A stretch of DNA of 64,000 nucleotides from Alkalimonas cellulosilytica (GTDB lineage Bacteria > Pseudomonadota > Gammaproteobacteria > Enterobacterales > Alteromonadaceae), in contig NZ_JAUHLI010000006.1 in assembly GCF_036325985.1 (NCBI RefSeq), forward strand, positions 62,001-126,000, read 5' to 3'. The notes beneath the pieces were generated by a model. That model saw only the letters and a program-made list of their open reading frames with translations. It searched no databases and was not told the origin of the DNA. This document shows, in pieces, positions 52,000 to 59,118 of this stretch (the stretch's first letter is position 1; each line of letters begins with the position of its first letter). Position numbers and translations under genes: made by a program.

Positions 52000-52770
52000 T
52001 TAACGGGCAAAGCCTGGGTCAAGCCGCCAGGCTTTACGAAGCATGGCAGGCCAAGCCTTCTGGCCGCCTGTACTGCCACTATGCACCAGCTTGGCCTGTT
52101 GGTAAATACCATCCTGAATGGCTTGCGGTACTTCGACGATTTTTTCACCACTGCTCTGCAACAGCAATTGAATTTCGCAGGCGCGTTGCAAGTCGTACAT
52201 CCGCATAAAGGCATCCCCAACAGTCGGCCCCACCGTTAAGCCGCCGTGATTGACCAGCAACAAATGATTGTTCTGGCCTAAGTCGGTTTGCAGGCGGGCT
52301 TTCTCGTCAGCATTAACTGCCAGGCCTTCGTATTGATGGTACGACAAGGAAGGCAGGGAAAACATCGAATACTGACTGAGTGGGCGCAGACCACCGGCCT
52401 GACTGGCCACCGCAATAGTAGCTGGCGTATGCAGATGAATGACGCAATGGGCATCAGCCCGCACTTCGTGAATAGCACTGTGAATGGTAAAGCCAGCCGG
52501 ATTGATCTGAAATGGGGTGTCATCCAGAATGTTGCCTTGCAAATCGACTTTGACCAGATTGGAAGCCGTGACTTCTTCAAACATCAGGCCAAAGGCATTG
52601 ACCAGGTAATGATCTGTACCTGGCAGTCGCGCCGATAAATGGGTGTAGATCAGATCGTCCCAGCCAAAGTGGGCGACCAATCGATAGCAGGCGGCCAGAT
52701 CAAGCCGAAGTTGCCACTCATCAGCAGAAACCTTGCCCTGTACATTCAGCTCAGGTAATGATGGGATCAT
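52000..52770 (-). CDS. Class II aldolase/adducin family protein
   Basis: The 256-residue protein has the class II aldolase fold, with zinc ligands in HLHT (H112, H114) and a third His in NHGGLTVG. Candidate catalytic acids include E102 in SAIHEVRADAHCVIH. The family includes fuculose- and rhamnulose-phosphate aldolases and several decarboxylases and dehydratases, so the reaction is uncertain. ATG 52770 follows AAGGAG by 6 bases; an in-frame GTG at 52794 is less likely because that ribosome-binding site lies inside the extension. It stands between gcvR (10 bases upstream) and the sugar-acid dehydratase. Confidence 0.85.
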   Translation of the reverse strand: MIPSLPELNVQGKVSADEWQLRLDLAACYRLVAHFGWDDLIYTHLSARLPGTDHYLVNAFGLMFEEVTASNLVKVDLQGNILDDTPFQINPAGFTIHSAIHEVRADAHCVIHLHTPATIAVASQAGGLRPLSQYSMFSLPSLSYHQYEGLAVNADEKARLQTDLGQNNHLLLVNHGGLTVGPTVGDAFMRMYDLQRACEIQLLLQSSGEKIVEVPQAIQDGIYQQAKLVHSGSTGGQKAWPAMLRKAWRLDPGFAR

Positions 52771-52780
52771 CAACGACTCC

Positions 52781-53302
52781 TTAGATGTGGGCACTGAATT
52801 CGCCCGTTAAACCGAATTCCTGCATCAGATTTTCTACTGCATGTTTAACCTCTGGCACCGACTGCTCCTGCATAAATTGCAGTGTCATGCTGGCTTCCAT
52901 CCATTGACCCTCTGCTTTAGCGATGGTTTTGGAGCGTAAAGCAGCAATGGAGACTTGATGCTGTGCCAGCAGAGCAGTGATAGCACGTAAAGTCCCTACT
53001 TTATCCGGTCCCTGATAACTTAGCACGTAATGGCTGGCTACGGCAGGCAACTCGTGGGCTGGGGTGCGTTTCATCATCGTCAGCAGATCCAGCTCCAGCC
53101 CCAGGCTTGGCAGCAAGTGCTCTACCCGGCTAATCGCAGTTGGCTCGCCGGCCAGTAACATAATAAAGGTCAGTTCATGGCCAAAAATCGCCATACGGCT
53201 ATCAAGAATATTGCAGTGACAATCCGTAACCAACCTGGCTAACTGGCTAACCAGTCCGGTTCTATCGGTGCCTATAGCGGTAACCACCAGATGCTGCGTC
53301 AT
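52781..53302 (-). CDS. gcvR: GcvR-like double-ACT regulatory protein
   Basis: The 173-residue protein consists of two ACT domains (residues 3-75, VVTAIGTDRTGLVSQLARLV; and 90-165, VLSYQGPDKVGTLRAITALLAQHQVSI). GcvR in E. coli binds glycine and the activator GcvA to repress glycine cleavage. Its divergent position next to dapA-bamC-purC is that of gcvR in E. coli. ATG 53302 fits the family start MTQHLVVTAIG. Glycine control is inferred; gcvA is not in the window. Confidence 0.85.
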   Translation of the reverse strand: MTQHLVVTAIGTDRTGLVSQLARLVTDCHCNILDSRMAIFGHELTFIMLLAGEPTAISRVEHLLPSLGLELDLLTMMKRTPAHELPAVASHYVLSYQGPDKVGTLRAITALLAQHQVSIAALRSKTIAKAEGQWMEASMTLQFMQEQSVPEVKHAVENLMQEFGLTGEFSAHI

Positions 53303-53462
53303 AACCAATCCTGTGCAGAATAATTGGGGCGCATTGTAACATATTGCCAAGGGCTGTCATGCGGCCAGAGTATCAAGAGCAGTTGTTTTAACAGTGAACC
53401 TTGTGTTTAGCGGACGCAGTCTTTAACATAGGCGCCCGGAATGAATTTGGGATTGTTAGCGC

Positions 53463-54344
53463 ATGTTGAAAGGCAGTTATGTGGCATTGATTACCCCAAT
53501 GCTCGCATCGGGCGAAGTGGACTATGCCAGTTTAGAGCGGTTGGTTCGTTTCCATCTGGAACAGGGAACGAATGGCTTGGTGGTACTTGGTACTACAGCC
53601 GAAGCAGCCACTCTGGAGCTGGAAGAACAACTGGCTATTATCCAGGCGGTCTGTCAGCAAGTGGCTGGCGCAGTGCCGGTCATCGTTGGCAACGGTGCCA
53701 ATTCCACCAAAGCTGCGATTGAAAAAACCAAACTATTTGCCGCTCAGCCGGTGGATGGCTTTTTAACGGTGACACCTTATTACAACAAACCGATGCAAAA
53801 AGGCATGAAGCTGCACTTTGAAGCCATTGCAGCGGCAACGGATAAGCCCATCTTGTTATACAATGTGCCGGGCAGGACCGCGGTTGACTTGTTGCCGGAA
53901 ACGGTAGCTGAGCTGTGTCAAGTAGCGAATATCGTTGGGATTAAAGAAGCAACTGGATCACTGGAGCGTTTGCAGGACTTGAAAGACTGCTGCCCGGCTG
54001 ATTTTTCCCTGTTCAGCGGTGACGATGGCAGCAGTGCTGACTTTTTGCTGGCCGGAGGTCATGGTGTGATCTCAGTGACCGCCAATGTAGCGCCTGCCGC
54101 CATTGCTGCGATGGTCCAGGCCGCGGCAGAAGGTGATGCAGACAACTGTCGCGCTATTGATAGCCAGTTGCAACCATTGCACAAGCAATTATTTGTTGAA
54201 GCCAATCCCATTCCGGTAAAGTGGGCCCTGGCCCGTATCGGCTTGATTGCCTCCGATTTTGTTCGCTTACCTTTAACGACACTGGAACCAATTCACCAGG
54301 CCGGTATCGAAGAAGCATTACATCACGCCACCATCGAATTTTAG
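53463..54344 (+). CDS. dapA: 4-hydroxy-tetrahydrodipicolinate synthase
   Basis: DapA condenses pyruvate with aspartate semialdehyde in lysine/diaminopimelate synthesis. The 293-residue TIM barrel carries the Schiff-base K161 (IVGIKEATG), the catalytic triad T45, Y107 and Y133, and R138 in YNVPGRTAVD, at the same positions as in E. coli. The N terminus is MLKGSYVALITPM. It shares a likely transcript with bamC. With lysC it puts two steps of the lysine pathway within 5 kb. Confidence 0.97.
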   Translation: MLKGSYVALITPMLASGEVDYASLERLVRFHLEQGTNGLVVLGTTAEAATLELEEQLAIIQAVCQQVAGAVPVIVGNGANSTKAAIEKTKLFAAQPVDGFLTVTPYYNKPMQKGMKLHFEAIAAATDKPILLYNVPGRTAVDLLPETVAELCQVANIVGIKEATGSLERLQDLKDCCPADFSLFSGDDGSSADFLLAGGHGVISVTANVAPAAIAAMVQAAAEGDADNCRAIDSQLQPLHKQLFVEANPIPVKWALARIGLIASDFVRLPLTTLEPIHQAGIEEALHHATIEF

Positions 54345-54355
54345 GAGTTTACCAG

Positions 54356-55402
54356 GTGCATTATTCGGTAACCAGTTGTGTTATTGCCAGTTTGCTGCTT
54401 AGCGGCTGTTCGTTTTTCTCATCTCCCAAACCAGAGCCAGAGGCCATCGCAGGCCAGCCGTTGCAAGTGCCAGCCCATTTATCAGCGCCGCCACAACCGG
54501 CTCAATACGACATTCCACCAGTGCGCGCTGCAAAGCAACGGGTTGATACCCAACCACCAGGTTTGGTCTTAACCTTATCGTCCAGCAGCCGGGTGGATGA
54601 AGAAGAAACCCGTGCTCGCATCTGGTTTGACCGTACCGATTTCAGCGGTGACTTACTGCCTTTTTTAGAGCAAAAGCTAACCGAGTTTTTTGCCGAAAAT
54701 GCCATCGGTTATCAGCAAGAGGGCGAGCTGGTTTGGGTGACCGATTGGGTTATGCGAACGGAAACCACCGGTATGTGGTTCTGGAAGTCTGAACAACCGA
54801 AAGATCAGGCTCGTTTTCGGCTGAGCATGGAGCCGCGGCCTCATGGCCGAAGTGTAGCTGTATTGGTTGAAATGCTGGAGCATGAATACTTTGAACGCGG
54901 CAGTGAGCTGTTACCCACCGGGGTGAAGCGTGAAGAAACTACCTTCCTGAACCGCTTTACTGCCTTTGTTGGCGATTACGAGTTCCGTCAGGCCCAACTG
55001 CGTCGTACCCGTCCGGTCGATACCAGTTTGCAATTGGGGGTTGATGGTCAGGGGCAGCCTGCACTGTTATCTGAGCAGCCATTGGAAGTGGTGTGGTCGC
55101 AGCTGGAAAGCTTGTTCGAAGAGGTCAATCTATCTGTCACGGATTTGAATCGCTCAGCATCTACCTACTATCTGCGTTATGAACAGCCGAAACCCGGTCT
55201 GTTTTCCCGTGTATTCCGTCGTAAGCCAAGGCCAACACTGCCATTGGCTGACGGAGACTATCAGGTGGTGTTAGGCCGCACTCAGCAGCAAACCAGCATC
55301 AGTTTCCGTGATAAAAATGGCCAGAGCCTGCCGGAAGGAATCGTGGCGGAACTGGAGCCTGTGCTACTAACAGTGATTAGCGAGACACGTTTAGAGCTGT
55401 AA
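54356..55402 (+). CDS. bamC: Outer-membrane assembly lipoprotein BamC
   Basis: BamC (NlpB) is a lipoprotein of the BAM complex that inserts outer-membrane proteins. The 348-residue protein has a lipobox LLSGC with Cys18 and a flexible Pro-rich segment (PPQPAQYDIPPVR) that binds BamD. Two helix-grip domains follow. The start is GTG 54356, with AGGAG 8 bases upstream; the in-frame region before it belongs to dapA in another frame. It lies 11 bases after dapA, the E. coli order, so it is translated from the dapA transcript. Confidence 0.92.
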   Translation: MHYSVTSCVIASLLLSGCSFFSSPKPEPEAIAGQPLQVPAHLSAPPQPAQYDIPPVRAAKQRVDTQPPGLVLTLSSSSRVDEEETRARIWFDRTDFSGDLLPFLEQKLTEFFAENAIGYQQEGELVWVTDWVMRTETTGMWFWKSEQPKDQARFRLSMEPRPHGRSVAVLVEMLEHEYFERGSELLPTGVKREETTFLNRFTAFVGDYEFRQAQLRRTRPVDTSLQLGVDGQGQPALLSEQPLEVVWSQLESLFEEVNLSVTDLNRSASTYYLRYEQPKPGLFSRVFRRKPRPTLPLADGDYQVVLGRTQQQTSISFRDKNGQSLPEGIVAELEPVLLTVISETRLEL

Positions 55403-55462
55403 TCAGCAGGGTTGGTTTTATCCGGACACTTTATGAGCGGATGAAACCTTTGAAAAAGTGAT

Positions 55463-55497
55463 TTGAGAATGGCGCAAAGCCTCGTATACTTTGCGCC
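55463..55497 (+). promoter_or_regulatory. purC promoter with overlapping inverted repeat
   Basis: TTGAGA (55463-55468) and TATACT (55485-55490), 16 bases apart, form a good sigma-70 promoter. A perfect inverted repeat with 9-base arms GGCGCAAAG (55471-55479) and CTTTGCGCC (55489-55497) spans the spacer and -10. The arms resemble PurR half-sites (GCAAA/TTTGC) but are spaced too widely for a standard PurR box. The sequence ATGGCGCAAA recurs at 55527-55536 at the purC start codon. Confidence 0.6.
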
Positions 55498-55526
55498 CTG
55501 AAATTTTGCTCAGGCCGAGGTCGCAG

Positions 55527-56243
55527 ATGGCGCAAAAAACAACCGAGTTATACCGTGGTAAAGCTAAAACGGTTTATCACACTACCGATGCAGATAAGCT
55601 GATTCTGCATTTTCGTAACGATACCTCCGCTTTTGATGGTGAGCGTATCGAACAGTTGGCGCGCAAAGGGATGGTGAACAACAAGTTCAACTATTTCATT
55701 ATGCAGCAATTGGAGCAAGCAGGCATTCCGACTCAGGTAGAAGCGCTCCTGAGTGATGATGAAGTGCTGGTGAAAAAGCTGGACATGATCCCAGTTGAAT
55801 GTGTTGTGCGTAACTTTGCAGCTGGGTCCCTGGTGAAGCGGCTTGGTGTTGAAGAAGGGCTGGCATTAACCCCGCCAACCTTTGAGCTTTTTCTGAAAAA
55901 CGATGCGTTGCACGATCCAATGATCAATGACTCGCATGTGGTATCTTTCGGTTGGGCGACGACCGAGCAGCTGACACAGATGAAAGCATTGACTTTACGT
56001 GTAAATGAGGTGCTAAGCCGTTTATTTGATCAGGCTGGGTTGATGCTGGTGGATTTCAAGCTGGAGTTTGGTTTGTTTCATGGCCAAGTGGTATTGGGCG
56101 ATGAATTCTCACCAGATGGTTGCCGCTTGTGGGATAAAGCCACCCGCAAGAAGCTGGATAAAGATCGTTTCAGGCAAGGCTTAGGCGGTGTTGTTGAGGC
56201 CTACGAAGAAGTTGCCCAACGCCTGGGCGTTCCCATTGATTAA
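55527..56243 (+). CDS. purC: SAICAR synthetase (phosphoribosylaminoimidazole-succinocarboxamide synthase)
   Basis: PurC joins aspartate to CAIR in de novo purine synthesis. The 238-residue protein (E. coli 237) has the family phrases YRGKAKTVYHT, FRNDTSAFDG, VECVVRNFAAGSLVKRLG and LVDFKLEFGLF, and ends with EVAQRLGV. ATG 55527 has GAGG 6 bases upstream. It has its own promoter after bamC, consistent with purine control apart from the dapA-bamC unit. Confidence 0.97.
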   Translation: MAQKTTELYRGKAKTVYHTTDADKLILHFRNDTSAFDGERIEQLARKGMVNNKFNYFIMQQLEQAGIPTQVEALLSDDEVLVKKLDMIPVECVVRNFAAGSLVKRLGVEEGLALTPPTFELFLKNDALHDPMINDSHVVSFGWATTEQLTQMKALTLRVNEVLSRLFDQAGLMLVDFKLEFGLFHGQVVLGDEFSPDGCRLWDKATRKKLDKDRFRQGLGGVVEAYEEVAQRLGVPID

Positions 56244-56248
56244 TTCGT

Positions 56249-56272
56249 AAGCCACCGTCAGGTGGCTTTATC
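56249..56272 (+). terminator. Weak terminator-like hairpin after purC
   Basis: AAGCCACC (56249-56256) pairs with GGTGGCTT (56261-56268) around GTCA, followed only by TATC. It probably attenuates rather than stops transcription into the next gene. Confidence 0.5.
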
Positions 56273-56276
56273 ACGT

Positions 56277-57386
56277 ATGAGGCAGCTGATGACGATACAG
56301 TTCAGCGGTAAGCGACACGGATGGTGGCATTTGATGCTGACTTTGCTTTGTGGTCTGGCGTTGTTAGTGCAATCTGGCCAGGTGGTCGCCAGCTCACTGT
56401 ATACGGCAGAAGTATCGGCCGATCAAAGTCGCCAGCAGTGGCAACGTGATGCTTTTGATCAGGTGATCCGGCGTATTGCTGCCGATCCCGATGTGCTGTC
56501 TCATCCGGTTGTGCAGCAAGAGCGGCAGCGTGCCAATACCTATGTGAAGCAGTTTGAAGCCATCCGCACTGAGCAGGGCCCTGCAGTCAGGGTGTTGATG
56601 GATCAACAGAAAATTCAGCAGTTGTTTCGAGAGCAACAGTTACTGATTTGGGCCAGTCGTCGGCCTCAGAGCCTGGTTTGGTTGGTGCAACAAGATGCGC
56701 AGGGGCGTCAGTTTGTTAGCCAGCGTCAACATGCGTTGGTGGTAGCCATGCAACAACGGGCGCAGCAGCGGATGATTCCGCTGATTTGGCCTCTGTACGA
56801 TATGGAAGACTTGCTCAGTGTGACGGAAACGGATGTCTGGGCAGGTTTCTGGCAGCAAATTCGCAGTGCAAGCAATCGTTACCAGCCTGATCTGGTAGTC
56901 ACCGTCCAGCTGAGCGAACAACAGAGTGAAGCAGGCGTTCAACATCAACTTTTCTGGCAACTGGATCAGCAAGGACGGGTAGACCGCTTTGAGCTGGCAG
57001 GACAAGAGCCTGAGCAGCTGGCGGCAGATTTTATTGATGCGCTGGCTGATGAGCTGGCACAACGATTTTCTGTGCGTTACTTGACTGAAAGTGAGTCGTT
57101 GGCGTTGATGGTTACCGGCGCCAGTGACTGGGCCGATTGGGTGCGTTTGCAACGTGTGCTTGGCAGCTTTCCAGGTGTGGGACAGGTCGACTTGGTCAAA
57201 CGTACAGCTGATTGGGTACAACTTCGTCTGCAATTATCTATCCCGCTGCAAGAATGGTTGCAACTGGTGGCACTGGAGCCAACATTAAGCTTGCTGGCTG
57301 GTTCTGAAGCGAGCCGTCCTGTAAGTCTGTTGGCTCCGGTTAGTCAGAGCGCGGATGTCATCCAATTACGGTTTGAACGTCCTTAG
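56277..57386 (+). CDS. DUF2066 periplasmic protein of unknown function
   Basis: The protein (about 369 residues) has a signal peptide (WHLMLTLLCGLALLVQSGQVVAS, cleaved before SLYTAEV). A DUF2066-type beginning follows (SLYTAEVSADQSRQQWQRDAFDQVIRRIAADPDV). The rest is Gln- and Arg-rich without known catalytic motifs. The family commonly precedes hda in gammaproteobacteria. The start is uncertain among GTG 56262, ATG 56277 and ATG 56289, the last having AGG 6 bases upstream. Its stop is directly followed by the hda ATG. Confidence 0.8.
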   Translation: MRQLMTIQFSGKRHGWWHLMLTLLCGLALLVQSGQVVASSLYTAEVSADQSRQQWQRDAFDQVIRRIAADPDVLSHPVVQQERQRANTYVKQFEAIRTEQGPAVRVLMDQQKIQQLFREQQLLIWASRRPQSLVWLVQQDAQGRQFVSQRQHALVVAMQQRAQQRMIPLIWPLYDMEDLLSVTETDVWAGFWQQIRSASNRYQPDLVVTVQLSEQQSEAGVQHQLFWQLDQQGRVDRFELAGQEPEQLAADFIDALADELAQRFSVRYLTESESLALMVTGASDWADWVRLQRVLGSFPGVGQVDLVKRTADWVQLRLQLSIPLQEWLQLVALEPTLSLLAGSEASRPVSLLAPVSQSADVIQLRFERP

Positions 57387-58106
57387 ATGCAGCCCACCCA
57401 GTATACGTTGCCGGTGACCTTGCCGGAAGATGAAACGCTGGACAGTTTTTACAGCAGTACGCCACACCCGGCGGTGAATTACATCCGGCAGTATTTAATG
57501 GAGCCTGTAGGTACGGCTCCCTTGTATTTGTTTGGTGCCAGTGGGGCTGGCAAGTCGCATTTATTGTATGCTGCCTGTGTGCAGGCTCAGGAGATGGGGC
57601 TCACCAGTCAGTTGCTGGCGCTGGAACATCTGCAGCAGCTCGATGCCAGGGTGCTGGATGATCTGGAGCATCTGGATTTAGTCTGTCTGGATAATATTCA
57701 GGCTATTGCCAGTGATATGAGCTGGCAAACCGCGGTGTTTGATTTGTACAACCGCATGGCAGAGCAGGGCAAATGCCTGTTGATTGTGGCGAATGAAGCG
57801 CCCACCCAGCTGGGTTTTCAACTGGCCGACCTGGTCTCCAGGTTACAAGCCTGTACCAGCTTCCAGCTGCGTTTACCAGGCGATGCCGAGAAGCAGCTAT
57901 TGCTGCAGCACAAGGCGCATGTACGGGGTATTGAATTAACAACAGAGGTGGCGCGTTATCTGCTCAACCGGCAACAACGTGACATCCGGGCACTGGTGGC
58001 GATCCTGGATCAGCTGGATAAAGCATCCATTGTGCACCAACGTAAAATTACCATTCCATTCGTTAAAGCCGTGCTGGCTGATGACGACGGACACTATTTT
58101 GATTGA
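57387..58106 (+). CDS. hda: DnaA regulatory inactivator Hda
   Basis: Hda, with the DNA-loaded sliding clamp, stimulates hydrolysis of DnaA-bound ATP and prevents over-initiation. The 239-residue AAA+ protein resembles DnaA domain III, with Walker A FGASGAGKSHLLYA near residue 49 and sensor/arginine segments (LVSRLQACTSFQLRLP). The N-terminal clamp-binding motif is QYTLPV, a variant of the usual QLSLPL. Zero-base spacing from the DUF2066 gene and 16 bases to pheS indicate one transcript. Confidence 0.94.
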   Translation: MQPTQYTLPVTLPEDETLDSFYSSTPHPAVNYIRQYLMEPVGTAPLYLFGASGAGKSHLLYAACVQAQEMGLTSQLLALEHLQQLDARVLDDLEHLDLVCLDNIQAIASDMSWQTAVFDLYNRMAEQGKCLLIVANEAPTQLGFQLADLVSRLQACTSFQLRLPGDAEKQLLLQHKAHVRGIELTTEVARYLLNRQQRDIRALVAILDQLDKASIVHQRKITIPFVKAVLADDDGHYFD

Positions 58107-58122
58107 GTAAGCTGAGGAAACG

Positions 58123-59103
58123 ATGGAGCTGAATGCATTGTTAGAACAGGCGACACAAGCCATCCAGAACAGTAGTGATATAGCTGGTCTGGAGCAGGTG
58201 CGTGTGGATTACATGGGCAAAAAAGGCCGGATCACCGAGTTACTAAAATCCCTGGGGGGCATGGATCCAGAGCAGCGCAAGGTCGCGGGTCAGCACATCA
58301 ATGAACTGAAGCAACAGGTGCAGCATGCATTGAATGAAAAGCGCGATCAACTGCAACAAGCGCAACTAGCTGAAAAGCTGGCCAGTGAGCGTATCGACGT
58401 GACCTTGCCTGGCCGCCAGTTGGAAACCGGTGGTTTGCATCCGGTCACCCGTACCATTCAGCGCATTGAAAGCTTCTTTTCTGAGCTTGGCTTTAGTGTG
58501 AAGCAAGGGCCTGAAATCGAAGACGACTTTCATAACTTCGATGCCTTGAATATTCCCGAACATCATCCGGCGCGGGCGGATCACGATACGTTTTACTTTA
58601 ATCCAAAGCTGATGCTGCGTACCCAGACTTCAGGGGTGCAAATCCGTACCATGGAAGTCGAAGCGCCTCCGCTGCGAATTATTTCTCCGGGGCGGGTCTA
58701 TCGCAACGATTACGATCAAACCCATACCCCGATGTTTCATCAGGTCGAAGGTTTGATGGTGGATACCAATGTCAGCTTCACCGAGCTGAAAGGTATTTTG
58801 CATGATTTTTTGCAAAACTTTTTCGAGCAGGAGCTACAGGTGCGTTTCCGGCCGTCGTTTTTTCCGTTTACCGAACCTTCGGCAGAAGTGGATGTGATGG
58901 GTAAAAACGGCCAGTGGTTAGAGGTGCTTGGCTGCGGCATGGTGCATCCGAATGTGTTGAAGTCGGTCGGCATTGACCCTACCAAGTACAGTGGTTTTGC
59001 CTTTGGTATGGGGGTGGAGCGTTTGACCATGCTCCGTTACGGTGTGACTGACTTACGCTCGTTCTTCGAAAACGATGTACGTTTCCTTAAACAGTTCAGA
59101 TAA
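58123..59103 (+). CDS. pheS: Phenylalanyl-tRNA synthetase alpha subunit
   Basis: PheS is the catalytic half of the alpha2-beta2 enzyme that charges tRNA-Phe. The 326-residue protein (E. coli 327) has the N-terminal coiled coil. Class II motifs are motif 2 (GRVYRNDYDQTHTPMFHQVEG) and motif 3 (GFAFGMGVERLTMLRYGV). The conserved FDALNIPEHHPARADHDTFY segment is present. GAGGAA precedes the ATG. The gene follows hda by 16 bases, with no phe leader peptide or attenuator visible. Confidence 0.98.
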   Translation: MELNALLEQATQAIQNSSDIAGLEQVRVDYMGKKGRITELLKSLGGMDPEQRKVAGQHINELKQQVQHALNEKRDQLQQAQLAEKLASERIDVTLPGRQLETGGLHPVTRTIQRIESFFSELGFSVKQGPEIEDDFHNFDALNIPEHHPARADHDTFYFNPKLMLRTQTSGVQIRTMEVEAPPLRIISPGRVYRNDYDQTHTPMFHQVEGLMVDTNVSFTELKGILHDFLQNFFEQELQVRFRPSFFPFTEPSAEVDVMGKNGQWLEVLGCGMVHPNVLKSVGIDPTKYSGFAFGMGVERLTMLRYGVTDLRSFFENDVRFLKQFR

Positions 59104-59118
59104 GCAGGATCGATTGAC

